64,000 nucleotides of DNA. It comes from 13-2-20CM-66-19 sp963760225 (GTDB lineage Bacteria > Pseudomonadota > Gammaproteobacteria > Steroidobacterales > Steroidobacteraceae). The translations under genes were made by a program, and so were the position numbers. The stretch lies in the NCBI GenBank assembly GCA_963760225.1, contig CAVXCD010000001.1:620001-684000 (forward strand), read 5' to 3'. Below are positions 35,361 through 43,665 of the stretch, piece after piece. How positions within the stretch are numbered: position 1 is the first letter of the stretch; the number at the start of each line of letters is the position of its first letter. The notes under the pieces are model-generated. The model was not told the DNA's origin. It worked only from the letters and a program-made list of their open reading frames with translations, and did no database searches.

Positions 35361-35513
35361 GTCGGTCGCTTGCTTGTGTGTGGAGGAGTGTCGTTCTCGT
35401 TGTTATTCGGTCAGGCGCGGTAGCTGACGAGCCGTGAGGCTACCTTCCGCATCCGCGCTTCTTCGGTTATTCCCGTGGCGTTGGTTTCTTCCCTAGGCCT
35501 TTGCCGTCTATGG
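35335..35513 (-). ncRNA. Candidate sigma-54-dependent small RNA, about 180 nt
   Basis: Bounded by a -24/-12 promoter and an intrinsic terminator, with no ORF longer than 13 codons in between. That short frame (35452-35411, MRKVASRLVSYRA) has only a weak ribosome-binding site. The RNA contains A-rich single-stranded-looking stretches, including AATAACAACGAGAA, which fits the AAnAAnAA pattern bound by Hfq/Crc, and repeated GAAGAA/GGGAAGAAA segments. Size and promoter type recall CrcZ/CrcY or GlmY/GlmZ, but I see no sequence match to either. Existence of the transcript is inferred. Confidence 0.65.
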
Positions 35514-35523
35514 GTAATGAGTG

Positions 35524-35539
35524 AGCAACACTCGTGCCA
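35524..35539 (-). promoter_or_regulatory. Sigma-54 (RpoN) -24/-12 promoter
   Basis: TGGCACGAGTGTTGCT on the minus strand matches the RpoN consensus TGGCACGnnnnTTGCw at every defined position. The GG (35538-35537) and GC (35526-35525) are separated by exactly 10 bases. The predicted +1 is about 35513. Inverted repeats at 35584-35620 and 35659-35693 lie 70-180 bp upstream, where an enhancer-binding protein could act. Confidence 0.8.
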
Positions 35540-35658
35540 AACGTTGCGCACCCTGGGTGCAACCCGCGTGCAGCGCTTTGCGAGGTGTCCAACTGTGACG
35601 CAGTGCACGTTGCGGACACCGCGAAGGGCATAACGCGGTGCCGCGCGCTACGGTCTCC

Positions 35659-35693
35659 CGGATGCGCGTCGGTGCATCCGACACGTGAGTGTC
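35659..35693. other. Two adjacent stem-loops upstream of mltD
   Basis: CGGATGC/GCATCCG (35659-35665 with 35674-35680) is followed directly by GACAC/GTGTC (35680-35684 with 35689-35693). They lie between the small-RNA promoter and mltD and could be operator or enhancer DNA rather than RNA structure. Confidence 0.35.
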
Positions 35694-35807
35694 AAGATAC
35701 CCGACACATCCGGGGGTCAGCAGCCAGGCGGCGGACCGGGTGGCGACGTTGCAAGCCCTTGAAGTTAAATCGGATAGATTGGAACAGGCAGGATCAGAGG
35801 GGTGTAA

Positions 35808-37907
35808 ATGAACTCGACACGGGCGCGAGCTTTGCGGGCGGTGGGGGCCGGGTGCGCGGTGCGGGTGGTCTTGAGCCTGCTCGCCGTGTGCGCCTTCGCC
35901 TCGCTCGCGCAGGCGCAGTCCGGTGAGCCCATGCCCCGGCCACCGCAGCTCGAGCGCGACGTGCAGTTCTGGATCCGCGTCTATTCGCAGATCGACACCA
36001 ACGCCGGCTTCCTGCACGACCAGTACAACCTCGCCGTGGTGTACGACACGCTGCACTTCGCGCCCAACTCTCCTCCCGCCGAGCGGCAGCGCCAGGTGGA
36101 TGAGGCGCGCAACCGTTACGCGGCGGCGTTGCGCCGCATCGCCGCCGCGGGCGACGAGCCGCTGTCCGCGGACGATCAGCGCATCAGGGAGCTGTGGGGA
36201 GCCGAAGGCACCCCGGCGCGTCTGCGTGACGCGATCGAGGACATCCGCTTTCAGCTCGGCCAGGCCGATCGCTTCCGCGGCGGACTGATCCGCTCGGGCG
36301 CCTGGGAGACGCACATCGCCGAGACACTCGCCAACCTCGGCCTGCCGGCGGAGCTGGCGGTGCTGCCGCACGTGGAGTCCTCGTTCAACCCACGCGCCTA
36401 CTCCAAGGTGGGCGCCGCCGGCCTGTGGCAGTTCATGCGCTCGACCGGCCGGCGCTACATGCGCATCGACGGCGCGGTGGACGACCGTCTCGATCCGTTC
36501 CGCTCCACCGAGGCCGCCGCGCAGCTGCTCGCCTACAACTACCGGGTACTCGGCACTTGGCCGCTGGCGCTCACCGCCTACAACCACGGCACCGCCGGCG
36601 TGCGCCACGCCAAGGAGACGCTCGCCACGGACGACATCGTGCGCATCGTGCGCAGCTACACCAGTCGCACCTTCGGCTTCGCCTCGCGCAACTTCTACGT
36701 CTCTTTTCTCGCCGCGCTCGAGATCGACAGGAATCCGGAGAAGTATTTCGGCTCCCTGCAGAAGGACGGCGAAGCACGCTTCCAGGAGCTCGAGGTGCCC
36801 GGCTATGTGTCGATCGCATCGCTCGAGCACGCGCTGAAGGTCGACGGTGGGCAGCTGCGCACGCTCAACCCGGCACTGCTGCCGTCGGTATGGAGCGGCG
36901 CGCAACGCGTGCCGAAGGCGTACCGGCTGCGCCTGCCGCTCGAGGGCGGTCCGTGGACGCCGCAGCTGCTGGCACAGCGCCTGACGCCGGCGGACCTGTT
37001 TGCCGGACAGCGCGGGCCGCGGCGTTACCGCGTGCAGGCCGGCGATACGCTCGCCGCGCTCGCCGAGCGCTACGGCGTGCCCATCGAGACGCTGGCGCGC
37101 ATGAACCGGGTGCGCACCAGTGCGCCGCTTAGTCCGGGGCGCGTCATCAATCTGCCGGAGGCGACGCCGGCGGTCACGGTCGCGGCCGCTGCCGCGCCCA
37201 CCCCGTCACCCCCGGCCGCCGCAGCGCCGCCCGCCGCCACCGCCGCGTCCGCGGCCATCGTCGCCGCGCTCGCGCCGCCCTCCCCGGGGGGTGCGGTGCC
37301 GGCCGATGTTGCCGAGCGCGAGAGCGCCGAGGACGCCGCGGTGGCCGCCGCTGCGGCCGCGGGCGACAAGCCCCACGCCGCCGCCGCCGCTCCGCAACCG
37401 GTATCGGCAGCGCAGGCCGAGGAGCTCGGGCCGGCGCTCGGTCCGGCCGCGGACAGCGAGCAGAACGCCGATCCGACCGACTACAGCGTGGCGCGCGACG
37501 GCACCATTCGCGTCGCGGCGGTGGAGACGCTCGGCCACTATGCCGACTGGCTCGGCCTGACCTCGGCGCGGCTGCGCGAGATCAACCACCTGCGTTACCG
37601 CACCCCGGTGCGCATCGGGCAGCGCATCCGGCTCGACTTCTCCGAGGTGACGCCCGAAGTGTTCGAGACGCTGCGCCACGAGTACCACCGCGAGCTGCAG
37701 GCGGCGTATTTCGCCGCGCACCGCATCGTCGGCAGCGACGTCTACATCGCGCGCCCGGGTGATTCCGGCTGGACGCTCACGCAACACAGCGCGCAGCTGC
37801 CCTTGTGGCTGCTGCAGCAGTACAACCCCGACCTCGATCTCGCCGAGCTGCGTCCCGGCACGCAGATCGTGATGCCGCGCGTGGAGGAGGTCGGCGCCGG
37901 CGGCTGA
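35808..37907 (+). CDS. mltD: Membrane-bound lytic murein transglycosylase D with LysM domain
   Basis: A 699-residue periplasmic peptidoglycan lytic enzyme. It has a signal peptide (about 1-36) and an SLT (family 1D) domain with catalytic Glu190 in LPHVESSFNPRAYSKVGAAG, then GLWQFM and TAYNHGTAG. A clear LysM is at about 407-450 (YRVQAGDTLAALAERYGVP). A long Ala/Pro-rich linker (455-560) leads to two weaker LysM-like repeats at the C-terminus. There is no lipobox, so it may be soluble or loosely bound. The site AGAGGGG lies before the ATG. Confidence 0.94.
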   Translation: MNSTRARALRAVGAGCAVRVVLSLLAVCAFASLAQAQSGEPMPRPPQLERDVQFWIRVYSQIDTNAGFLHDQYNLAVVYDTLHFAPNSPPAERQRQVDEARNRYAAALRRIAAAGDEPLSADDQRIRELWGAEGTPARLRDAIEDIRFQLGQADRFRGGLIRSGAWETHIAETLANLGLPAELAVLPHVESSFNPRAYSKVGAAGLWQFMRSTGRRYMRIDGAVDDRLDPFRSTEAAAQLLAYNYRVLGTWPLALTAYNHGTAGVRHAKETLATDDIVRIVRSYTSRTFGFASRNFYVSFLAALEIDRNPEKYFGSLQKDGEARFQELEVPGYVSIASLEHALKVDGGQLRTLNPALLPSVWSGAQRVPKAYRLRLPLEGGPWTPQLLAQRLTPADLFAGQRGPRRYRVQAGDTLAALAERYGVPIETLARMNRVRTSAPLSPGRVINLPEATPAVTVAAAAAPTPSPPAAAAPPAATAASAAIVAALAPPSPGGAVPADVAERESAEDAAVAAAAAAGDKPHAAAAAPQPVSAAQAEELGPALGPAADSEQNADPTDYSVARDGTIRVAAVETLGHYADWLGLTSARLREINHLRYRTPVRIGQRIRLDFSEVTPEVFETLRHEYHRELQAAYFAAHRIVGSDVYIARPGDSGWTLTQHSAQLPLWLLQQYNPDLDLAELRPGTQIVMPRVEEVGAGG

Positions 37908-38007
37908 GGCAGCGGCAGCCTCACCGCGCGCGCCTCGCGCCCGTGTGCTTTGGCTCACCGCGTGCGCGCTGTGACGGAGATACCTGCCGCTGTCACGGCC
38001 CTGTGCC

Positions 38008-38013
38008 TATAAT
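38008..38013 (+). promoter_or_regulatory. -10 box (TATAAT) for the L,D-transpeptidase gene
   Basis: A perfect TATAAT nine bases before the ATG at 38023, implying a near-leaderless mRNA. No Shine-Dalgarno is present. Confidence 0.5.
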
Positions 38014-38022
38014 CCCGCCGAC

Positions 38023-38592
38023 ATGCGTTCCATGCCTCGCAACACCATCAATTTCATGAGCTTAGCCGCGCTCCTGCTGCTCGCCGGCGCGGGGCTCGTG
38101 GCCCACGCCGACGGGCTGGCCGAGTCGCGCCCGGTGATGCTGAACCAGGACAGCATCGCCAGCCTGCCGATGGTCGATCGCGTCGTGGTGCGCAAGGGCG
38201 CCCGGCAGCTGCTGCTGATGCACGGCGGCAACGTGGTGCGCTCGTATCACATCCAGCTCGGGCTCAGCCCCGTCGGCCAGAAGGAGCGCTCGGGCGACTT
38301 CCGCACTCCCGAGGGCAGCTACCGCCTCGAGCGCCGCAATCCGCGCAGCGACTACTTCCTGTCGATCAAGGTGTCCTACCCGAACGCCGTCGACCTCAAG
38401 CGCGCGCGCGCCCGCCACTGGGACACCGGCGGCTCGATCATGATCCACGGCCTGCCGAATCTGCTCAAGCACGACCCCGAGTTTTACGCCACGCACGACT
38501 GGACCGACGGCTGCATCGCGGTGTCCAACGCCGATATGGTCGAGATCTGGATGCTCGCCTCCGACGACGTGCCGATCGACATCGTCCCTTAA
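38023..38592 (+). CDS. L,D-transpeptidase (YkuD domain), secreted
   Basis: A 189-residue protein with a signal peptide (about 1-30) and a YkuD catalytic domain. His142 (MIHGLP) and Cys164 in DWTDGCIAVSNADM form the active site. It could cross-link peptidoglycan or attach proteins to it; short single-domain members are often called murein L,D-transpeptidase ErfK/YafK-like. The segment GDFRTPEGSYRLERRNPRSDY is typical of the YafK-like group. It is followed five bases later by ppnN, so the two are likely an operon. Confidence 0.92.
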   Translation: MRSMPRNTINFMSLAALLLLAGAGLVAHADGLAESRPVMLNQDSIASLPMVDRVVVRKGARQLLLMHGGNVVRSYHIQLGLSPVGQKERSGDFRTPEGSYRLERRNPRSDYFLSIKVSYPNAVDLKRARARHWDTGGSIMIHGLPNLLKHDPEFYATHDWTDGCIAVSNADMVEIWMLASDDVPIDIVP

Positions 38593-38597
38593 AGCGA

Positions 38598-39977
38598 GTG
38601 AGCAGCGAGTTTTCAGAGTTCGTCGACGCGCGCGTCGGTCCGCGCGGCAGTCTCGAGAACCTTTCACAGGGCGAGATCGACAAGCTGCTCGACAGCGGGC
38701 AGGGGGGGCTGTACCCGCTGTTCCGCCGCTGCGCGCTGGCGGTGCTCAATTCCGGGGCGCCCACCGACAACTCCAAGGAAATCTTCGACCGCTACCGCGA
38801 CTTCGACATCCGCATCGTGCGCCACCCTTACGGGGTGAAGCTCGAGATGCAGAACGCGCCGGCGGCCGCCTTCGTCGACGGGCAGATGATCCGCGGCATC
38901 AAGGAGCACCTGTTCGCGGTGCTGCGCGACGTGGTGTACATCTCCAACGAGATCCTGGAGAGCGGGCGCTTCGATCTCAACGATTCCGCTTCCATCACCA
39001 ACGCGGTCTTCCACGTGCTGCGCAATGCGCGCCTGCTCGACTACAAGTCGCGCCCGAACCTGGTGGTGTGCTGGGGCGGGCATTCGATCGACGCCCACGA
39101 GTACCAGTACAGCAAGAACGTGGGCTACGAGCTCGGGCTGCGCGGGCTCGACGTGTGCACCGGCTGCGGACCGGGCGCCATGAAAGGGCCGATGAAGGGT
39201 GCCGCGGTCGGCCATGCCAAGCAGCGCATCGAGCACGGCCGCTACCTCGGCATCACCGAGCCGGGCATCATCGCCGCCGAGCCGCCCAACCCGATCGTGA
39301 CCCAGCTGGCGATCCTGCCGGACATCGAGAAGCGTCTCGAGGCGTTCGTACGGCTGGCGCACGGCATCGTGGTATTTCCGGGAGGCGCCGGCACCGCCGA
39401 GGAGATCCTCTACCTCGCCGGCATCCTGCTCGACCCGCACAACGCCGAGCAGCCGTTCCCCATTGTGCTCACCGGCCCCAGGGAAAGCGCGGCGTACTTC
39501 GAGCACATCCGGCTGTTTCTCGCCGGGACGCTCGGCAGCGAGGCGAGCCGGCGGCTGACGCTGATCGTCGACGATCCGCCCGAGGTCGCGCGGCGCATGG
39601 TGCGCGGCATGGAGGCGGTGCGCGAGTTCCGCCGCCAGCGCAGCGATTCCTACAACTTCAACTGGCTGCTGTCGATCCGCCGCGAGTTCCAGCAGACCTT
39701 CGAGGTCACGCACGCCGCCATGCGGGCACTCGATCTGGGACGCGCGCAGCCCGCACATCAGCTCGCCGCCAACCTGCGGCGTGCCTTCTCCGGCATCGTC
39801 ACCGGCAACGTCAAGGAGTACGGCATCCAGGCGATCGAGCGCGAAGGTCCGTACGAGCTCAGCGGCGATCCGGCGATCATGCGGCTGCTCGATGAGCTGC
39901 TCGCCGAGTTCGTCGCGCAGCGGCGCATGCGCCTGCCGGGCAGCGTCTACCGGCCGGTGTACCGCCTGGTCGCCTGA
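38598..39977 (+). CDS. ppnN: Nucleotide 5'-monophosphate nucleosidase PpnN (LOG family)
   Basis: A 459-residue PpnN (YgdH). It has the N-terminal regulatory domain, a Rossmann LOG core with CTGCGPGAMKGPMKGA and the PGGAGTAEEILYLAGILL motif, and the C-terminal domain. It hydrolyses nucleoside monophosphates to base and ribose-5-phosphate and is a ppGpp target in E. coli. The GTG at 38598 follows the transpeptidase stop; the alternative internal starts would cut conserved sequence. Confidence 0.95.
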   Translation: MSSEFSEFVDARVGPRGSLENLSQGEIDKLLDSGQGGLYPLFRRCALAVLNSGAPTDNSKEIFDRYRDFDIRIVRHPYGVKLEMQNAPAAAFVDGQMIRGIKEHLFAVLRDVVYISNEILESGRFDLNDSASITNAVFHVLRNARLLDYKSRPNLVVCWGGHSIDAHEYQYSKNVGYELGLRGLDVCTGCGPGAMKGPMKGAAVGHAKQRIEHGRYLGITEPGIIAAEPPNPIVTQLAILPDIEKRLEAFVRLAHGIVVFPGGAGTAEEILYLAGILLDPHNAEQPFPIVLTGPRESAAYFEHIRLFLAGTLGSEASRRLTLIVDDPPEVARRMVRGMEAVREFRRQRSDSYNFNWLLSIRREFQQTFEVTHAAMRALDLGRAQPAHQLAANLRRAFSGIVTGNVKEYGIQAIEREGPYELSGDPAIMRLLDELLAEFVAQRRMRLPGSVYRPVYRLVA

Positions 39978-40152
39978 GGCGCCCGCTGCGCCCTTACATA
40001 ACGCTGCGCGCCGCGAAGCGCGCCGCACACTTCGGAGCAGCGGCACGAGAGCTGCGTCCCAGCGTAGCGGTGCAGCGACATGCCTGTGAACCAGTTCCTG
40101 CGGTGTGCGTTGCTAACCTCGTAACCTCAGTGACAATCTTCAGGAGCTTCTC

Positions 40153-40407
40153 ATGAGCTCAAGCGACAGGGGGCGAGGCGAGGCACCCGGCACGCCACGC
40201 GAGCCGGCAGCCGGCACTCCGACGGGTGGCGCCGACGCGTACGCCAACTGGCTGGATCGCATGCAGCGCGCGCGTGCCCGCCAGGCCGCGATCACCCGCA
40301 ACCTCTACACCTGGTCGAACTACAAGAACTGGGCTGATCAGGTGCGCGACTCCTGGGCGGCCAGCGACGCGGCGCAGGCCGCCGCGCACCCCAAGGTCAA
40401 GAAATAG
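40153..40407 (+). CDS. Small protein of unknown function (84 aa)
   Basis: A Gly/Pro/Ala-rich first third (residues 1-26) is followed by a helical, basic and aromatic part (YANWLDRMQRARARQAAITR, then LYTWSNYKNWADQVRDSW). It has a good ribosome-binding site (CAGGAG, eight bases before the ATG). No signal peptide. Not recognised. Confidence 0.6.
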   Translation: MSSSDRGRGEAPGTPREPAAGTPTGGADAYANWLDRMQRARARQAAITRNLYTWSNYKNWADQVRDSWAASDAAQAAAHPKVKK

Positions 40408-40466
40408 CCTGAAAATGTAGCGCCTGGCCGCACGGCTTCGGCGCGCTTCGATCCCCGCAGCTTCCT

Positions 40467-41282
40467 TCAGGCGATGGCGACCACCGCCGCCGCCGGCACC
40501 GACGCATCTTCCGCCGTCTGGCCTGACGCCGCCGTCTGCCCGGTCAGCGGCGGCGCGGGCGGCACGTCCGCGGGGGAGGGGCCGCCAGGGGCCGGCGCCG
40601 CCTGCGGCGGCGGCTGCGGGGCGCCCGGCGCGCCGCGCGGGCGCGCCAGCCACTGCACCAGCGGCAGCCACTGCTCGACGTCGGCGTGCGCCACATAGCT
40701 CTTCATCTCGTGCACCCCGATGCCGAGCTCGGCGGCGCGCACGTAGTTCTGCGAGTCGCGGATCGTGGCCACGATCGGGATCTGCAGCGTGTGCAGGAAG
40801 CGGATGAGCGACTGGTAGATCAGCGTGTTGCGGCGGATGCGATTGGCGATTACGCCGATGCGGTCGTCGTCGCGGCGGATCTTGGCGACCAGCAGCAGGT
40901 CGCGGATGCAGCGCGAGCAGGTATTGATGTCGATGTCGGAAGGCAGCACCGGCACGATCACCTTGTCGGCGTCCTTGGTCATCTCGGGCAGCTGGTGCGC
41001 CTCGAGCGCCGCGGGCGTGTCGACGATGATGTGCGAGGTGCGCTCGGGCACCCGCAGTTGGAAAGCGCGCGTGGTGCGGGTGTCCTTCTCGAAGGCGGCG
41101 ATGACGTGCACGTGCGCCTGCGTCGGCTTGCGCTTCCTCACCCAGCGCAGCGAGGAACCCTGCGGATCGAAGTCTATGAGAACCGGGGTGTGTCCCTGCG
41201 CCGCCAGGTAGCTCGCCAGGTTGATCGCGATGGTCGTCTTGCCGGACCCGCCCTTGGGGTTCAGGACGACGATACGCTGCAT
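40467..41282 (-). CDS. ParA/MinD-family ATPase, orphan
   Basis: A 271-residue ParA-type P-loop ATPase. The deviant Walker A KGGSGKTT is at residues 10-17 with the signature Lys10. LIDFDPQGSS is at about 39-48 and the Walker B-like HIIVDTPA near 94-101. The C-terminal 50 residues are a Pro/Ala-rich tail. No parB is adjacent, so it is not a plasmid or chromosome segregation pair; it may position a cellular cargo. The ATG at 41282 begins the conserved domain directly, with the site AAGG seven bases upstream. Confidence 0.88.
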   Translation of the reverse strand: MQRIVVLNPKGGSGKTTIAINLASYLAAQGHTPVLIDFDPQGSSLRWVRKRKPTQAHVHVIAAFEKDTRTTRAFQLRVPERTSHIIVDTPAALEAHQLPEMTKDADKVIVPVLPSDIDINTCSRCIRDLLLVAKIRRDDDRIGVIANRIRRNTLIYQSLIRFLHTLQIPIVATIRDSQNYVRAAELGIGVHEMKSYVAHADVEQWLPLVQWLARPRGAPGAPQPPPQAAPAPGGPSPADVPPAPPLTGQTAASGQTAEDASVPAAAVVAIA

Positions 41283-41413
41283 GATGACCTTGTTCTGTAA
41301 TATCGCAGTGGTGACGCGCTTCGCACTCAAGCCTACGCACGCCCCCGCCCGCCTGCAAGCTGTGAGCGCGCGCACGCCGCAGCCGCGGGCGCTTCCGTAG
41401 AGTCGCTCGCGCC

Positions 41414-41605
41414 ATGGAAGAGTTCTTTCTGCATCTTTGGGACGATCTCGACGACCTCGCCGGCATCTGCCGGTATGCCGTCGCGGCGACCGCCGCCGAA
41501 GTGCTCGCCGCGGCGCCGCTGGTTACCGCGGCCGCCGGGGCGCTGCTGGCCGGCGGAGCCGCGCTGCTGCTGGTGCGGCAAGCGCTGCTGAACGCCTTCG
41601 CCTGA
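41414..41605 (+). CDS. Small single-span membrane protein of unknown function
   Basis: A 63-residue frame with a short acidic N-terminus (MEEFFLHLWDDLDDLAG) and one long Ala/Leu/Val-rich membrane helix (about 24-55). There is no clear ribosome-binding site, so it could be chance coding in GC-rich DNA. It is divergent from the ParA gene and upstream of htpG. Confidence 0.4.
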   Translation: MEEFFLHLWDDLDDLAGICRYAVAATAAEVLAAAPLVTAAAGALLAGGAALLLVRQALLNAFA

Positions 41606-41636
41606 CGCTCGCGGCAGGGCGCTGACGCCCGCCGCG

Positions 41637-41665
41637 CTTGAAAAATCCCGCGCCGCTCCCAAGAT
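41637..41665 (+). promoter_or_regulatory. Sigma-32-type (heat shock) promoter of htpG
   Basis: -35 CTTGAAA (41637-41643), a 14-bp spacer and -10 CCCAAGAT (41658-41665). The leader to the htpG ATG is about 35 nt. This is consistent with htpG being an RpoH target in other gammaproteobacteria. Confidence 0.65.
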
Positions 41666-41706
41666 CGCTCGTCTGCGCGCCCTCACCGCGTGCTTTCGGG
41701 AGCTCT

Positions 41707-43665
41707 ATGGCATCGGTAACACCTGACGCTTCCCCCAGCCCCGGCCCGGACGCCGCCGCGCCCGAGCCCGCCGGCGGCACCGCACGGCAGACGCACGGCT
41801 TTCAGGCCGAGGTGCGTGAGCTGCTGCAGCTCATGATCCACTCCCTGTACAGTCACCGCGACATCTTCCTGCGCGAGCTGATCTCCAACGCCTCCGATGC
41901 CTGCGACCGGCTGCGCTTCGCGGCCATCGCCGACGGCGCGCTGCTCGCGCCCGACCCGCAGCTCGGCATCCGCGTCGATGCGGACACCGCCGCGGGCACC
42001 ATCACCATCACCGACAACGGCATCGGCATGACGCGCGCCGAGGCCATCGCCAACCTCGGCACCATCGCGCGCTCGGGCACCGCGGAATTCTTCCGCTCGC
42101 TGTCCGGCGATGAGCAGAAGGCGTCGCAGCTCATCGGCCAGTTCGGCGTTGGCTTCTACTCGGCGTTCATCGTCGCCGAGCGTGTCGCGGTGCGCTCGCG
42201 CAAGGCGGGCGCGCCCGCCGAAGCCGGCGTGCACTGGGAGTCCGGCGCCGACGGCGAGTTCACCGTGGAGACGGTAACGCTGCCGCAGCGCGGCACCAGC
42301 GTCACGCTGCACCTCAAGGCGGACGCGCGCGAGTTCGCCGATGCGCTGCGGCTGCGCGAGCTGATTCGCCGCTACTCCGACCACATCGGCTTCCCGGTGC
42401 GCATGCGCAAGGAGGGCGAGGCTTCGCTCGAGGACGAGGTCGTCAACCAGGCGAAGGCGCTGTGGACGCTGCCGCGCACCGAGATCTCCGCAGATGAATA
42501 CCGGCAGTTCTACCAGTACGTGGCACACGATTTCACCGACCCGCTCGCCTGGAGCCACAACAAGGTGGAAGGCAAGCGCGAGTACATCAGCCTGCTGTAC
42601 GTGCCGGGCCGCGCACCCTTCGATCTGTGGCAGCGCGAGGCGGCACGCGGACTGAAGCTGTATGTGCGGCGCGTGTTCATCATGGACGATGCCGAGCAGT
42701 TCCTGCCGCTGTACCTGCGCTTCATCAAGGGCGTGGTGGACTCGAGCGATCTGCCGCTGAACGTCTCGCGCGAGATCCTGCAGCAGGATCCGGAGGTCGA
42801 GGCGATCCGCAGCGGGCTCACCCGGCGGGTGCTCGACATGCTGGCGCGGCTCGCCAGGGACGAGCGGGAGAAGTACGCCACCTTCTGGAAGGAGTTCGGC
42901 GCAGTGCTGAAGGAGGGCATCGCCCAGGACGCGGCCAACCAGGCGGCGATCCTGCCGCTGCTGCGCTTTGCGTCGACGCACGAGCCCGGCGATACCCCCA
43001 GCGTCAGTCTCGCCGACTACCTCGCGCGCCTGAAGCCGGGCCAGGAGCGCATCTACTACGTCATTGCCGAGAGCCTGGCCGCGGCGCGCAGCAGTCCGGC
43101 CATCGAGCGGCTGCGCGAGCTCGGCCTGGAAGTGCTGCTGCTCGCCGAGCGCATCGACGAGTGGGTGATGGGCTATGTCGAGAGTTTCGAGGGCAAGCGC
43201 TTCAAGGACGTGACGCGCGGCGACCTGGAGCTCGGCGGGCTGGCCAGCGATGCCGACCGCCGGCAGCGCGAGGCCGAGCTCAAGGAAAGCAAGGGGCTGC
43301 TGAAGCGCATCAAGGACGCCCTCGGCGAGCGGGTGACCGAGGTGCGCGTCAGCGAGCGGCTGCGGGAATCTCCAGCCTGCCTGGTGCGCGGCGAGCACGA
43401 TCTCACCGAGCAGATGCGGCGCATGCTCGCCGCTGCCGGCCAGCAGCCGCCCGCGGCGCGCCCGCTGCTCGAGGTGAACGTCGTGCATCCCCTGGTGAAG
43501 TATCTCGAGGGCCTCACCGATAGCGCGCAGTTCACCGAGCTCGCGCAGTTGATGTACGACCAGGCGGCGCTCGCCGAGGGCGAGCCCTTGGGTAACGCGC
43601 CCGAGTACGTGCAGCGCCTCAACCGCCTGCTGGTGCGCCTGGCGGCGCCGCCGGCGGTGGCGTGA
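41707..43665 (+). CDS. htpG: Molecular chaperone HtpG (Hsp90)
   Basis: A 652-residue bacterial Hsp90. The N-terminal ATP-binding domain has ELISNASDACDRLRF, ITDNGIGMT and GQFGVGFYSAFIVA. The middle domain contains YISLLYVPG and SREILQQDP, and the C-terminal dimerisation domain follows. The first 30 residues are a Pro/Ala-rich extension before the usual start (THGFQAEVRELL). The ATG at 41707 has the site GGGAG five bases before it. Its stop overlaps the start of the next gene (GTGA). Confidence 0.97.
   Translation: MASVTPDASPSPGPDAAAPEPAGGTARQTHGFQAEVRELLQLMIHSLYSHRDIFLRELISNASDACDRLRFAAIADGALLAPDPQLGIRVDADTAAGTITITDNGIGMTRAEAIANLGTIARSGTAEFFRSLSGDEQKASQLIGQFGVGFYSAFIVAERVAVRSRKAGAPAEAGVHWESGADGEFTVETVTLPQRGTSVTLHLKADAREFADALRLRELIRRYSDHIGFPVRMRKEGEASLEDEVVNQAKALWTLPRTEISADEYRQFYQYVAHDFTDPLAWSHNKVEGKREYISLLYVPGRAPFDLWQREAARGLKLYVRRVFIMDDAEQFLPLYLRFIKGVVDSSDLPLNVSREILQQDPEVEAIRSGLTRRVLDMLARLARDEREKYATFWKEFGAVLKEGIAQDAANQAAILPLLRFASTHEPGDTPSVSLADYLARLKPGQERIYYVIAESLAAARSSPAIERLRELGLEVLLLAERIDEWVMGYVESFEGKRFKDVTRGDLELGGLASDADRRQREAELKESKGLLKRIKDALGERVTEVRVSERLRESPACLVRGEHDLTEQMRRMLAAAGQQPPAARPLLEVNVVHPLVKYLEGLTDSAQFTELAQLMYDQAALAEGEPLGNAPEYVQRLNRLLVRLAAPPAVA

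Noticed and set aside
35334..35513. 6S RNA, CrcZ or GlmY/GlmZ identity for the candidate small RNA
   Set aside because: 6S lacks a sigma-54 promoter and its long bulged rod is not seen. CrcZ is much longer with more CA motifs. No GlmY/Z sequence match is recognised, so I leave it unnamed.
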